From NCBI RefSeq assembly GCF_000014865.1, contig NC_008576.1:1331501-1395500 (forward strand): DNA of 64,000 nt, written 5' to 3'. The stretch comes from Magnetococcus marinus MC-1. GTDB lineage: Bacteria > Pseudomonadota > Magnetococcia > Magnetococcales > Magnetococcaceae. Made by a program: the position numbers and the translations under genes. Shown here piece after piece: positions 10,001 to 25,000 of this stretch. Every line of letters starts with the position of its first letter. The first letter of the stretch is position 1. The notes beneath the pieces were generated by a model. The model saw nothing but the letters and a program-made list of their open reading frames with translations, did no database searches and was not told the DNA's origin.

Positions 10001-13000
10001 ACACACTGAGCTGGTCGCCCTTAATCTCCACAAAATCACGCAGACCATCGCCGGTGAGATCCAAGCGGGCGGGGAGCGTGTTCTCCTCCAATGTGGTGGG
10101 AACATAACTGAAGAAGCCGCTGCCATCGTTGGTCCAAATTTGCAGCGTGCCATCCACCCGCAGGGTGGCATCCATATCCCCATCGCCATCCAGGTCGTTG
10201 AGACGCACCTTGTCGCCGCTGCTGTTGGGGGCGAGCACGCTCGACACGGTGTCGCTAAAGAGAGGGATGACCGCAGACCCCGGTAAGGCGCTATTAAAGT
10301 AAACCCGTGCGGCATCGTCGGTAGCGTTGAGGGAAGTGGCCACAATATCCTGGAAACCATCGCCATTGAGATCGCGCACATCCACTTCACGCACCACCCC
10401 ACCACTGAACAGGGTAATGCCCGTATCGGTAAAGAGACCTGCCTCATTGATGGAGATGTGTACGCCGTTTACATCATCAGCAAATACGGCATCCAGATCG
10501 CCGTCATTGTCCAGATCAGCCAAGATGGTGACATAGGTGTGATTGCTGCCATCAATGGTTTGACCGGCGTTGGTGTAGCTGCCATCCCAAATACCATTGC
10601 TATCGGCATCATCCCCCAACCAAAGCTGGTTGATGGCGTTTTTGTGAGAGACCATGATGTCCACAATACCATCGCCGTTCACATCCCCCGTATCGACCCG
10701 CCGCGCTAGATTGGTACCCACCAAATTAAGGTTGGTATCAGTAAAGGTGCCATCCCCATTGGAGAGATAGACCGTCACCACATTGCCGCCGTCGGCATAG
10801 TCTTGCACGATCAGGTCGGCGTCACCATCGCCGTCCAGATCCGCCAGTTGCGGGTCGCTGAAGTTACCATTAATCATCACCCCAGAAGCGCTGACAGGAT
10901 CGGTAAAGCCACCCTGACCATCCCCGAGCAGAACCTGCGCTTGCAGGGTGTTAGTGGCCGTTATTTCATCGGTATAGGTGATGATGAGGTCATTATGGCC
11001 ATCGCCATTGATGTCACCACCGGTCATCCAGTAACCGGTAGCAGCGTCAAGGGTAAGAGATGTAAGAGGTTCAACAAAACCCAATTGGGGCATGGTGTTG
11101 CTCAAGCTGATCACCGGTGCCGTGGTGGTGGTGCTGCCCGTTGTTACATCCACCGTGATGGTGTTGGCGATGGCGCTGTTGGTGGTGCCATCGTTCACAT
11201 AGTAGCTGAAGCTGGTGTAGTTGCTGCCACTCTCGCCGCTATTGGGGGTGTAGTGCAGCAGCCCCGCATCCAGTTGTGCTTTGGTGACGATGCTACCCGC
11301 GAAAGCCTCTTCCGTACCCACGTCCAAGCTACCATTGGCGTTGATGTCCAACCACAAGGTGCCCAGGGTGGGCGGCGACAACAGCTCAACATGGTCCAGC
11401 ATATCCCCATCGGCATCATAAAAGAGGACGGCGCTGCTGGTAATGGTCACATCACCATCTGGGGCGACCGTAAGGGTGTTATCCGCAGAGAAGGGTGCGG
11501 TGTTGGTGGGTATGGTGACGACACTGGTGAAAATATTGCTGGTGGCCGTTTGATCGGCGTTACCTTGTACACGAATCTCAATCTGTTTGACCGTGTAGGT
11601 GGGGGTGCCCTCATGATTATAGGTCAGGGTACGTAAGAGATCCTGATAGTTGGCAAGGGTATCTCTACCGCTCAGGCTTAACATGCCCGTCGTGCTGTCC
11701 CAATTTCCGGTAATGGTGCCATTACTGGTAAAGCTGAGTGTGTCACCGCTCTCATAGCCCATGTAAAACTGCACCAAGGCGCTGTCAACGGTGGTGCTAT
11801 CCATATCCTCAATCTGGATATTGGCTGCAATGGCGGTACCGCTGCCTGTAAAGGTGGCTATGCTGCCGGTGGTGGTGGTGGTGCGTACGCCATCGGTAAG
11901 GGTTGCGGGTTCGGCTGTATCGCCCACCGTAGCATCCCCCAAGATCAAGGGGTGGGTGGCATCGCTGGAAAGGGTGGTGCCCGCACTTACCGTTTCAAAG
12001 GTGTAGTAGGCCATCAGATTGGTGGTGTCACTCACCGCACCATTGGCGCTGTTTTGAATCTCAGCGGCACTGCGTACATCGGACCAGATGCGCACATCGT
12101 CCAGTTTGCCATCAAAATCCTGGCCACTGCTGCTGGCCAAATAGTTGCCTATAACCAGTGTGCTACCACCCGCATAGCTATTACCGGCGGTGCTCTGTGC
12201 AACCTGGACCCCATCCACATAAAGGGTGCGCACAGGGGCACCGGCATTGTAATCATACACGGCGGCCACATGATACCACTGGTTGACCATGCCGACATTG
12301 TTGCTGTCAATATCTGCGGTATTAACGCTCAGGGTATCGCTGTCGATATTCCAACTCAGGTGCCCTGTGGCATCAAAACCCACCACGAAAGTACCGGTGC
12401 CCTCAAACCCTTGGCTGAAGATGGCATCACTGCTGTCACTGCTGTTGCGATAGACCCAGCCCTCCAAAGTAAAGGAGGTAGAAGGGGCCAAGGCAAGGGT
12501 GGCTGAGGCCATATCATCCACCCCGTCAAAACTGAGCACTTGACTGGGCTGAACGGCGCTAAGTGCCGGTGCATCATCCACTGGTGCAATGGCTAAGTTG
12601 ACGGTGACGCTGCTGCTATCCCCCTCTGGTGAGCTGGCCTGCACCGTGATTTGACGGCCATAGCCTGGATTGTCATGGCTGCTGGCAAACTGCACGGTGA
12701 TGAGCGCCGCTTGATACTCGGCCACCGTGGCCGTGCCTTGCAGGGTCATGGTGCCGCTGGTGCTATCCCAACTGCCGGTGATGTTGGCGGTATCGGTAAA
12801 GGTCAGGGTGTCATAACCCTGCATATAGTCATCACTGATGGTGAGCGTCATGCCGGTTACGGTATTACTATCTTCAACCAGGGTTATGCCTGCGACAGCG
12901 GGCATGGCCATGCTGTTTTCAGTATAGAGGTTTCCGCTAATGGCCGTATTGCTTAGCAGATTGACGCTGCCACCGTTGTTGGCTGCCATGTCATTGGCAA

Positions 13001-16000
13001 CCACCATATCCACATCCCCATCACGGTCAAAATCACCAATGACCGCCCCTTCGCTACCTACCCCATAGAGTGGGCTGCTGTTGCTATAACTGCCGCTGCC
13101 ATCGCCCCACATGATGTCCACATAATCGTTGCCACTGACGATAACATCCAGATAACCATCGTTATTGAGATCCCCGGTGCGCAGGGATTGCACCGCCGTG
13201 TTGGAGGCGCTGCGACTGGCGTAGTCATAATAATTAAAGCCACCATGGCCATCATTCAGCCACCCATACACAGCATTTTCGCTCTGTTGGCCGCTCGTCA
13301 GGCTGGTGCTGTTGAAGATCGCAAGCACATCATCCAGCCCATCCCCATTCAGATCGCCTACCGCCAGTTGCTGGAAAGTGAGCGCATAGTCTATGGATGA
13401 GCCCAATTTGTCACTGATCTCACCCCACTCCGTCAGGTTGGCGTTGCCGTCATTAAGCCACAAGACGGGGTCACGGCCATCGGTGGTGATCAGCAAGTCT
13501 TGATCACCATCCCCGTCGGCATCCAGATTAACCGCACCATTAAAGCTCTGACCTGCGGCAAAGCTGAGGGCGGTACCGAAATAATCATCCCCGTGGTCCG
13601 TCGCTGTCCCCGCATTATTATAGAGGTGCACAGCATTGCCAGAGGTGGCGTCCAAGGTGACGAGATCTTTGTAACCATCGCCGTTCAGATCAACCAGCAG
13701 CGCCTGTTCAATCACACCAATGGGGTTGCTCTGCGTTTGTACATTAAAGTAACCATCGCCAATCCCCATCAAGACAAGGGTGCCGGTGTCTGACACCGTG
13801 ACCACATCCAATACGCCATCCCCATCCATATCCTCGACCAGTACTTGGTGGGTTGTGCCACTGGTAAAGGTTTGTGATGTTTCGCTAAAATGGCCATAGC
13901 CATCATTGAGCATAACCAGATCGCTGGCATTTAAGGTGCCCACAAACAGATCCAGGTCTCCATCGCCATCGAAATCCCCCTGGGCCAACAATTTGGCGTT
14001 CTGCGTGGCATCGCTGGCATTGCTGCTAAGGGTAAAACTCGGGTAACTGTTGACATTCAGGGTCAACAGGGGAGGATCATTGTTCAGTGCCATGCTGACG
14101 GTAATGTCCACGCCGCTACTGGCCGCTTGTTGATCATCCACAACCATGAGTGAAATTTGGCGATCGGTCGCGTCAGGGTCAATGCGGCTGTTGGCATAGG
14201 TGACGGAACGCAACAGGGCTTGGTACTCTGCCACGGATGCCGAACCACCCAGTTGCAGGGTGCCACTGGCATCATCCCAGTAACTATAGATGGAAGGGTT
14301 GCTGGCATTGAGTATGAGCTTATCCCCCGATGCCATCGTGTAGCCGGTGATGGAGAGCGTGGCACTGGTCAAGGTGCTGCTATCCACATCCACCACATTT
14401 AAGTCTGTCAAGATGGCGACCGGACCGTCCAGTTCGGTATAGGTAACGCTGGCTGTCGAGCCCCCCTGCACCGTAATCTCTGGATAATCGTTGCTGCCAA
14501 CCACATTGACCTGGAAACTATGGATGGCACTGACCAGATTACCCTCTTCCGTGACCTGTACATCGACGCTACGCACCCGCTCGCTGGGGTTGTCACCCAA
14601 AACCTGCATGGTGATGCTGTTAAGTGCGCTGGTGTAGTTGGTTAAGGTGTCGGTGCCGCTCAGGCTGAGGGTGCCGGTGGCGCTGTCCCAACTTCCGGTA
14701 ATGGTGGTGGTGTCCGTAAAGCTAAGGGTGTCTGACCCCATCTCATAGTTGCCAGCGATGGTAATGGTGGCACCGGTGAGGTTGCCGTTGTCGTCATCCA
14801 TCAAGGTCATGCCCATGGTCAGGTTCTGCCAGCCCATGCCCTCATGGATGGTATTGCCCGCCACCGTGGAGTTGTTCAAGGAGATATAGATCCCGTTGGA
14901 TCCGGAAAACTGAGGGTCAAGCTGTCCATAGATGGCATCCACAGAGCCATCATTATTGACATCGGCCAGCACCACATGATCGTTGCTGGCGTTGTTAAGG
15001 TATGAGCCCGAAGAGCTGAAAAGCCCTGTGCCATCGTTGAGGTAGAGCGCATCAGATTGGTAGCCGTTTTTCACGACTACCAGATCCAAATCACCATCCT
15101 GGTCCAGGTCAGCCAGAGCAATATCTTGCACATTGGTGCTGCTGTTCATGGTGGTGTTCTGGTCAATAAACAGACCCTGACCATTGTTCAGATAGACGCG
15201 GTAGCCAAACTGACTGTCGTAAGCGACCAGATCCAGATCTCCATCTCCATCCAAATCTCCCAAAGCGTTGGCGACAAAGCTGCTGTTGGCATAGCCTAGA
15301 TTTTGCCCGTTATCGGTAAAAGTGGTGCCATCGGAGAGCAAAATTTCTAGGTTGCCATCGGTGCGGCTGAGCACCACATCGTCCAACAGATCGCCATTCA
15401 CATCGCCCATGCTGACGCTCTTAGCCATGCCTGTGCCAAACACAAGGCCGCTATCGGTAAAGCTGCCGTCCCCGACCCCCAACCAAAGCTGGTCAGAGGT
15501 GTTGTCATTAACGACATAGAGGTCGATGTGGCCATCATGATTGATGTCGCCCATGGCGGCATCCACACTATTGCCATGGCCTAACGTGGCGTTATAGGCA
15601 AAGGTGCCATCCTGTTGGTTGAACCAAACCTGATTGGCCCCACCATTATCCTGATAGTTCAGGGCGTCCAGATAGCCATCGCCATTAAAATCGTGGAGCA
15701 AAACACCTTGGCTGTCGCCAATGTTGGTGAAAGCCAGAACGCTCTGATTGCCCTGGGTAAAGTGTCCGCTATGATCCCCCAACCAAACCAAGCCACTGCT
15801 GCCATCAATTAGGTCAATATCCCCATCATTGTCTAGGTCTCCTGCGGCCAGAGTGGAGGTGCCATTATTGGTGACCTGGATGGTGTTGCTGGAGAAGCTA
15901 AGGAAGCCCATCGTGCCGGTGGTGCTGATCACGGGGGCATCGTCCACCGTGCTAATGGTCACGGTGGAGGTAAAGCTGTTGCTGGCATTTTCTGCCGCGT

Positions 16001-19000
16001 CCTTCACCAACATGGTGATGGTGCGCGGTGTGGTATTGGGTGCGGTGGTGCTGTTGTCATAGGTTACACTACGCAACGCCGCTTGATAGTTGGCCACGGT
16101 ATCGCTGCCAGAGAGGGTTAACCGACCAGTCGCACTGTCCCAACTGCTGCTAATGGTGGTGGTATCGTTAAAGGATAACCGATCCTGGTCCATGAGATAG
16201 TTGCCAGCAATCTGGATAACCGCTTGGCTAAGCAGCGTGTTGTCAATGTCGACAAGCTCCACACTGGGGGCGATAATCACAGCCCCCACCGCTTCATCAT
16301 AAGCGGCGGTAGCGGTGGTGACCGTTTGGGTGCGTGTGCCATCTGCAACGGCCAGGGGATCTTTAGCATCCCCCGTCGGGGTGGTATCACCCATTTGCAG
16401 CATGTGGCCATTGGTACCGTAACTTACCCCATTGGCAATCTGTTCAAAATCAAAGTACGTCGTCAGATTGGTGGTCTCTGTGATAACCCCATTGGCACTC
16501 TCTGCGATCTCCTGAGCGGTGCGAGCGTCCGACCAGATACGCACATCGTCCAGTTTTCCATCAAAATCTTGACCGCTACCACCAGCCAAATACGAGCCCA
16601 ACACCAGCGTGTTACCACCAACGTAGCTTGGGCCGGTGGTGCTCTGTGCAACCTGTATCCCATCCACATAGAGGGTGCGAACAGGGCTGCCGCCCATATC
16701 GTCATACACGGCGGCCACATGGTACCACTGGTTGAGCATGCCGACGTTGTTGCTGTCAATATCTGCTGTATTGACGCTCAGGGTATCGCTGTCGATATTC
16801 CAGTTGAGCTGTCCCGAGGCGTCAAAACCTACCGAGAAGGTTCCCGTGCCCTCAACCCCTTGGCTGAAGATGGTGTCATCGCTGCTGCCGCTGTTGCGGT
16901 AGACCCAGGCTTCCAGCGTAAAGGAGCTGCTTGGGGGCAAGCTAATGGCCGCAGAAGCCACATCGTCCACGCCGTCAAAGCTCAATACCTGGCTTGGCGC
17001 GACCGCGCTTAGTTGGCTGGGGTCGTTCACCTCAATAACGTTGACCTGCCCCGTATGGCTTACCGCACTGAAAGCGGTTGTGCCACCGTTTTGTGTGGCA
17101 TCCACGCTGGTACCTGCCACACCATTATCGCTGGTATCCCAGCCACGGAAGGTAAAGGTGCTGCTGCCCGCATAGTCGGCATTGGGTATAAAACGGATAG
17201 AGTCGCTGCTCTCAAGCAACAGCGCTTGGCTCTCGCTCAAGCCATCAATCCCTTGCCAGGTTGCGCCATAATCCCAGCTATACTGCCACTGACCATGACT
17301 CTCATCCACAGAGGTAAGGGCGATACCTGACAGGGTGCCATCGACATCGTAGTAGATGTCGCTTAGTAAGTTGGAGACCATGGTGCCGTTCTGGGGTACC
17401 GTGGAATCTTCCTGTACGTCATCTATAACGGCATTGGCAACGCCGATCTGGTGGTTGAGGACATAAACCCCATTCATGCTGTCTAATACATACGCATGGT
17501 CATTGGTGACAACGACTTCAGCGCTGCTGCCACCGTTTAAGGTCCAGCTATCTACGGTGGTCATCTTGTGTGGATTGGACACACTCAGGTAGGTGACACT
17601 ATTGCCGCTGCTGACGATGAGTACCTCATTGAGGTAGTCAACGCTATAAGCCATGGTGGGGAACGAGTTCATATAGGTTATGGCGTTGGGATCGCTCACA
17701 TCCAGATGGGTCACACCGCTGGCACCCGCAGCCAGATAGAGGTCGCTGCCGTCGAGGGACAGATCCACGCTGTTGGAAAGGGCGTAGGTATCCATGGCCG
17801 AAGGCGAGAGCGGATCGGTTACATCAACAATTTCCAAGCCATGGCTGGTGGCCATATAGAGGGTATTGTTGTTGTAGAAAATTTTCTCCGGCGTGCCAAA
17901 CAGCGGTAGAGATGCCATCTCGGTGATCTGTGCGGGATCGCTTAGATCCAGCACATACACCATGTTGTCAGCACCCAAATAGCCCACATGGCCATCCACC
18001 GTAATGGAACGGCTATAGGTGTTGTTACCTTCATCATACACACCAATAACAGAGGGCGCGGTGGGATTGCTGATGTTAATGGCAAGCAGATCCCCCTGGC
18101 TGATGTAAGCCGTTTGCCCAGACACGGCGATGCCGTTAGGCGCACCCATGGTGCTGCTGAAATCCACGCTGCCCAGCAAGGTGGGTGCGGTGGGCGATGA
18201 AACGTCCACGATCTTCAAATGGTTGTCGCTGGTGGCAATGTAGGCGGTATTGCCCACCACCACCATCTCAGCCCCATAGGAGAGGCTGTAAGAACCGACA
18301 TCGGTGAGGGCTTCACTCAAGCCCATGGCCGGTAGCAGCTCTGGTGCGTCATTAACGGCGACGACTTGGATGGTCTGGGTAAAGTTGGTGGTGGCACCCT
18401 CGCTATCCATTAGGCTGACCATCACCGAACGGGGGCTGGTGGAGGGCGCCTCTGCGTTGTTTTCATAGGTGACAGCCTGCAAAATGGACTCTACTGCCGC
18501 ATCGCTGGCGGCACTGTTAAAGGTGATGTTCCAAGTGCTGCCGGTCCAGGTGTAGCTACCCACCAACGTACCGCCGTAGCTGAGGTTGCCATCTTCGACC
18601 AAAACAGAGCCGTGTGAGGACAACAGCAGGGTCTCAAACTGGCTATCGTAGGGGGTGTAGCTGATGTTGAGCGTGCCACCATCCCAATTATCTTCCGTGT
18701 CGTCCACGGTAATGACCGGCATAACCGCAACAGAGCCGCCATTTTCGGTAAAGGTGACGCTGTCGGCGGGCTGCTCAAGCAGCAGGGTGCTGGCGCTTAC
18801 CGTGGGGCTAAGGGACGGGGTCGCACCGCCATCGCCTAGGGTGAGGTAGAAGCCATTCCCCGAAACATCTGTCAGGCTGTTGCTGCCTGTGTAATCCGCC
18901 ATGGTGTAGTTGGCGACCAGCCCAGCAGGGCTGCCCGAGAGCGTGCGTGAATAGTTATCCGCAATCTCTTCTGGCGTGCGGACATCGTTCCACAGGCGTA

Positions 19001-22000
19001 TATCCCCCAAAGCGCCATCAAGGGGCGTGCCATTGCTCCATACCGCACTGCCCAATGCGAGGCTGCTGCCTACGGGCAGGCTTTCTCCCGTAAAAATATG
19101 TGTGGTGAGTTGAACGCCATTGAGGTAGAGCGCCATTTCACTGGTGGTGCTGTCAAAGCTGCCGGCCCAGTGGACCCAACTGCCCACCTCATCCAGCCCC
19201 AGGCCGGTAAAATCCACGATCCATGAATCGCTGCCCAGGGCGATTTCAAAGGTGTGTGGGTCGGCTCCGTAGCCGATGCTAAGATGATTTCCATTCCCAT
19301 CGGTCATGAGCAAAATATCATGGGCGCTACCGGCGCTGGCCCGGTTAACCCAGAACTCCCAGGTAGCATCCGCCGTAACCATGCCCCCTACCGTCGAGTA
19401 TGCCGCATCATCGGTGCCATCAAAAACAAGGCTGTTTTGTAGGGTCGGCAGGGTGCCTGGGTCCACGGTTGGGGCATCATTGGTACCGGTGAGGGTAAAG
19501 GGTACCTCGGTCGCGGTACTGGTGCCGCCTTGCTCATCGGTAATGCGGATGGAAAAGGCGTGACTACCGCTAACATCATTACCTGTAAAGGCGTAGGTGA
19601 CGTTAGCCAGTGCCGTTTGATAATTGGCAATGGTATCGATGCCCGTCAGGGTTAGGGTGCCTGTGGCGGCGTCAAAAGAGCTGCTAATGGTGCCGGTATC
19701 GGTAAAGGCCAGCAGAGCTTCGCCGGGGGCATAACCACTGCTTACGGTGATGCTGGCACCACTCATATGGGTGTTGTCGCCATCACTTAGGGTTACAAGA
19801 TTTCCCAGTGCCGTGGCGTTGGCATCCTCGGTAAAGTTCGGCGAAGAGACAAACACAACCTCCGGCGGACTGTTGACATCCACCACCGACAGGGTGGTGG
19901 TGACGATGTTGCTCTGGGTCCCTTGATCATCAAAGAGTGCGATAGAAACCGTGCGGTTGCCAACATTGGGGCTGGTGCTGCTGTTTTCATAGGTCACACT
20001 GCGCAGCGCCTCTTGATAGAGGGCGGTATCGGCTGTGCCACTGAGTGTGAGCGTGCCCGTGGTGGCGTTCCACGCCCCTGCAATGCCGTTTTGATCGGTA
20101 AAATTCAGGCTATCTTCGCCGACCTGATAATGACCGCTAATCTGCACCGTGGCAGAGTTCATCTGGGTGCTGTCAACATCCGTCAGGGAGAGGTTCGCGG
20201 CCACCTGTTGCGGGGCGCTGCCCTCAATGTAGGTCACCGAGGCTGGCAGGGAGCCTGCCTGCCCAAACACCACATAGCTTTCTCCTGCGCCTTGCATACC
20301 ATTGGGGGAGGCGTAGTCGGCCCCAATAATCAGATCATCCACCCCATCGCCGTTGAGATCCCCCGCACCGGCAACCGAGAAGCCTGAATAGTCGTAAGCG
20401 TTGATGCCGTTTATGCTAAAACCGTTGTAGCCATTCAGATCAGCCAGACTAAAGCTGGCGCTAAAACCCCCCTGCTGCCCAAACACCACATAACTCTGCC
20501 CCGATGAGGTGCCGTTGGGGCTGGCATACTGGGCCCCAATAATCAGGTCATCTATGCCGTCGTGGTTAATGTCACCAGCGGCACTTACCGCTTTTCCAGA
20601 GGAATCCCCACTATTTAAGCCTTGGATAACAAAACCGTTGCTGCCATCCAGGGTAGAGAGATCCAAATTGGCAGCGAAGGGGGTGGTGCTGCCAAACACC
20701 ACGTAGGTCTCACCCGCTGTTCCAGCGTTGGGTGCGCCGATGAGCAGATCGCTCAGCCCATCGCCATTAATATCCCCCGCGCTGCTTACGGTAAAGTCGG
20801 AGTTGTCCGTGGCAGAAACTTCATGGATGGCAAAACCATTGCTACCGTTGAGCTCCGCTAGGTCAAAACTGCTCGCAAAATTACCCGAGTGACCAAACAC
20901 CACATAGCTTTGGCTCGCATGGGGCGTACCGGTGCCGGTCGTGATTGAGCCAATGATGAGATCATCAATGCCATCCCCGTTCACATCGCCCGCACCGCTT
21001 ACGGTGCCGCCCATGCAATCCCCAACAGAGACGCCATTAATGACAAATCCGTTACTGCCGTCTAAGTCAGAAAGATTGAAGCTGCTGGCAAAACCGGTAT
21101 CTTTGCCAAACACCACATAGCTCTCGCCGGCATAGTCCTGACCGTTTGCGGAAGCGTAGTCTGCACCAATAAGCAGGTCATCGATGCCATCGTTATTGAT
21201 GTCACCCGCAGCGCTTACCGCGACCCCCGCATAGTCGTACATCTCTTGGCCATTGATGATAAAACCATTGCTGCCGTCTAGATCAGAGAGATTGAGATCG
21301 GCAGAAAAACCGTTGGTTTGGCCAAACACGACATAGCTTTGCCCTGCGTCAACAAGCCCATTGGCCGCCGCAAACTGGGCACCAATGATCAGGTCATCCA
21401 CCCCATCGCCATTGATATCCCCCGCCTGGCTTACCACCTGTCCCGCTTTATCGCCCGCTTCGATGCCATGGATGGCAAAGCCGTTGCTGCCATCCAAGCT
21501 GGAGAGGCTTATGTTGGCATTAAAGCCGGTTTGGTTGCCAAACAGGACATAACTGACCCCACCATCCAAGCCGTTGCCGGAATCGGAAATGAACGCGCCG
21601 ATGATGACATCGTCCACCCCATCACCGTTGACATCCCCGGCGGCACTTACACTGTGCCCTGTGAAATCATAGGGGTTGGTCCCGCTAAGTACAAAACCGT
21701 TGCTGCCGTCTAAGCTGGCGAGATTGAGGGTGTCTCCAGGCAGTGTAAGCTGCGGTGCATCGTTTACCGCGGTGATCTGGATCTGCTGTATGGACTCGGA
21801 GCTTGCAGCACCATAAGCGTCATAGGCGGTAAGTGCCACCGCGACCGTGCTGGTCGGGTTATCGGACAAGTTTTCGTAACCCACCATCAACAGCGCGTTG
21901 GTATAGGCATTGCCCGTGGCATTTTGGCTTAGGGTCAAGGTACCGTTAACATCATCCCAGCTGCCTAATATAACGCCGTTGCTGTCGGTAAAGCTTAACC

Positions 22001-25000
22001 GCTGCGCCCCTTGCACATAGCCCTGAATGCTCAAGACCACGGAGGAGATGTCACCGCCATCAGGGTCACTAATGGTTACCCCTGCAAAGGGGTAGGTGGT
22101 GGTGCCATCTTCTATATAGGTGCCCGGTGTGGCGGTGTAAACCTCTGGCGCGTCGTTGATGCCATACACCGTGAAGATGCCGTTGCCCACGCTCTCAAGG
22201 CCCGCACCGTCTGCCACCATATAGGTGAAGGCAAGGGGCATGGTTTCCCCTTCGGACAAGAATTGCAGCATGCTCGATGGGGTGAAACTCCAAACGCCAT
22301 TGCCGATTTCCGCAACGGTGCCGTACATAGAATCCACCAGAGTGATGGAGGTAATGTCTAGGCTGTTTGCATCGGGGTCCGTGTCATTGACCAGCAGCGT
22401 GGATTCAACAAAAGTGATGCTGTTGTCTTCATAGGCCATGACGCTGTCGTCTTGGGTCAATGGGGCCTCATTGACGTCGGTAACACCAATGGTAAAGCTT
22501 TGCGTATAGGGGGCGCTGGAACCGGGTTCACGCACCTCGATGGTGACGCTCAAATTCGGCAGGGTCTCATGATCCAGCGTGGTACCACTTATCAGGTAGA
22601 GCTTGCCGTCAATCACGGAGAAGAGATCTGCGTGGGTGCCACCCACAATGGCATATTCGGGGATTAGGGCCGAGCTACCCGTCGCAGAGAGGCTGCCCAC
22701 CAAGTATTCAGCTTGGGTGTCGGTATTTTCAGGCAGGGTGCTGTTATCCAGCGTTATGCCGGTATAGGCCGAACGGCTGCTCAGGGTGCTCTCAAAGTGG
22801 GCACGAGCCTCTTCGGCGCTGCGCAAAATCAGCGGCATCTGACCGGGCTGAATGTTGGTCAAGAAGGTGCTGATATTTATGTCGTTGCTAAAGGCGTCGG
22901 GGCTCTGCTCAAAATTGATGTTAACCCCTGCGGTTTGATCATGGGCAGTCGCACTAATGGTAATACCATTGCTCGGATCACCATCTTCATCAATGGTCTG
23001 CAAAAAGCGCAGCATGTTGGTGACGGCATCCGTGGAAAGGCCATCCAAGCTATCAGGCGTCATCAGGCTACTGGCGTTGGCCGTACCTAGCACAAGATTG
23101 CCGATGGAGAAGGTGACGGTTTCGCCATCCCGATAATAGAACAGACCATTGGCATCGGTATTGCCGCTTTGGCTGCCGGAATTAAAGGTCAGGTTGCCAA
23201 CCGCAGCATCCAAGAACTCACCATCGCGGATGATGGTCAGAGCAAACGCATCACTGACGCTCAAACCACTGCTGTCGGTTGCCGTAATGGCAATGGAGAG
23301 GGCATTGGCCCCTTCAGGGGTGATGCCGCTTAGGGTTAAGGTCTGCGCATCAAAACTCAACCACGTGGGCAGGGAAGAACCATCGGAGAGCGTGGCGCTA
23401 AAGGTTAGGCTGTCTCCACTGTCTAGATCGGCAAATTGGTCGCTGCCAAAGGTATAGCTAAAGGCTAGGTTTTCGGTGGCATCTGCATCGGCCAACGCCA
23501 TGGCGACAATGGGGGACTCATTAACATCCATCACGTTGATGGTCACGCTCTGCGTGCCGGATTGACCGGCACTATCCATAACCATGACATCCAGGGTATA
23601 GCTGTTGATGCTCTCATAGTCTAAGACCATATCTGGTTTTAGATAGAGGGTATCTCCAGCAAAATCAAACAGACCAAAACCGCTGCCGCCTGTTACCACA
23701 AAGCTGTGGCTATCCACAACATCCTGATCTATGGCGCTGAACACACCAACGGTTCTGCTTGCAGCAACAGGCCCCGCATCACCGCTTTCGTCGATGCTGG
23801 CGTTGGAGAAAGTGACCCCTGTTGGGGCATCGTTGCCATCGACCAGGGAGAAGCTGAAGGCTTGGCTATAGGTCAGACTTGGGCTGCCACTATCGGTTGC
23901 TGTCACCGTAATAGTGAGAGTGGGCTGGGTTTCAAAGTCCAACATCGCGCCTGCGGCCAGATAAAGCGCACCATCCAGGATTTCAAACAGCGCCGCATCA
24001 CTACCCGACAGGGTCAGGGTGTGGGTATCGGCGATATCTGGATCACTCACCGTAAAAGCGCCTAAGGCATAGGGGGTGCTGGTATCAACGCTTTCGGCGA
24101 CTGCCTGCGTACCCGTATAGTCAATGGCGGTGGGATAGTCGTTAATGCCCACCACTTGAATGTTCAATGTGGCGACGTTGGAGTAAGCCTCGCCATCATA
24201 AACCGACCACTGGAAGCTGGTAGTGCCCGACCAGTTAGTTGCAGGGGTAAATTGTAAATCCCCAATATTGGCCAACGGTACAATTTCATTACCGGTGATG
24301 GCGTCTAAGGCCATACCCATATAGGAGATGGTGCCGTTGCTGGGCAGGGATTCTAACCGAATGGATACAGGGGTGGTACCATCATCATCATGCACCAGCG
24401 CCGTGATATCATCGGCATTGAGTGCATACGAATTGTTTTCAAACAGTTGCAACGTGTAGTCAGAGGCAATAGGCGCGTCGTTGCTATTGAGAATCGCAAG
24501 CTGGAAGTTGCCAGAGACACTCAACCCTTGCGGATCGGTGGCGGTGACTTTAAGGGCCATCGAGCCCACATGCGCATTGAGTGGGGTGCCACTAAAGGTG
24601 GCGGTGTTGGTGTCAAAGCTTATCCAACTGGGCAGGGCGCTACCATCCAACAGGGTTGCGCTATAGACCAAGGTATCGCTATTGGCATCGGTAAAGAAGC
24701 TGGCGACCGAGAATGTGGCGGTTTGATCCTCGGTCACGGCGTCCACACTGATGGTGCTCACCAAGGTGGGTGCCACATTGGCTTGGGCGATGGCTAAGGT
24801 AAAGGTGTCATCGGTGGATGCCCCGTTGGTATCGGTCGCGGTGACGCGAATGGAGAGGGCGCCCGTGTCACTGGAGGTAGGGGTGCCGCTAAAGGTGTGA
24901 CTGGTGGCATCAAAACTGAGCCAACTGGGCAGAGCCGTCCCATCGGTCAGGGCGGCGCTCCAGGTGATGCTGTCGCCCAAGTCCACATCTACAAAGGTGC

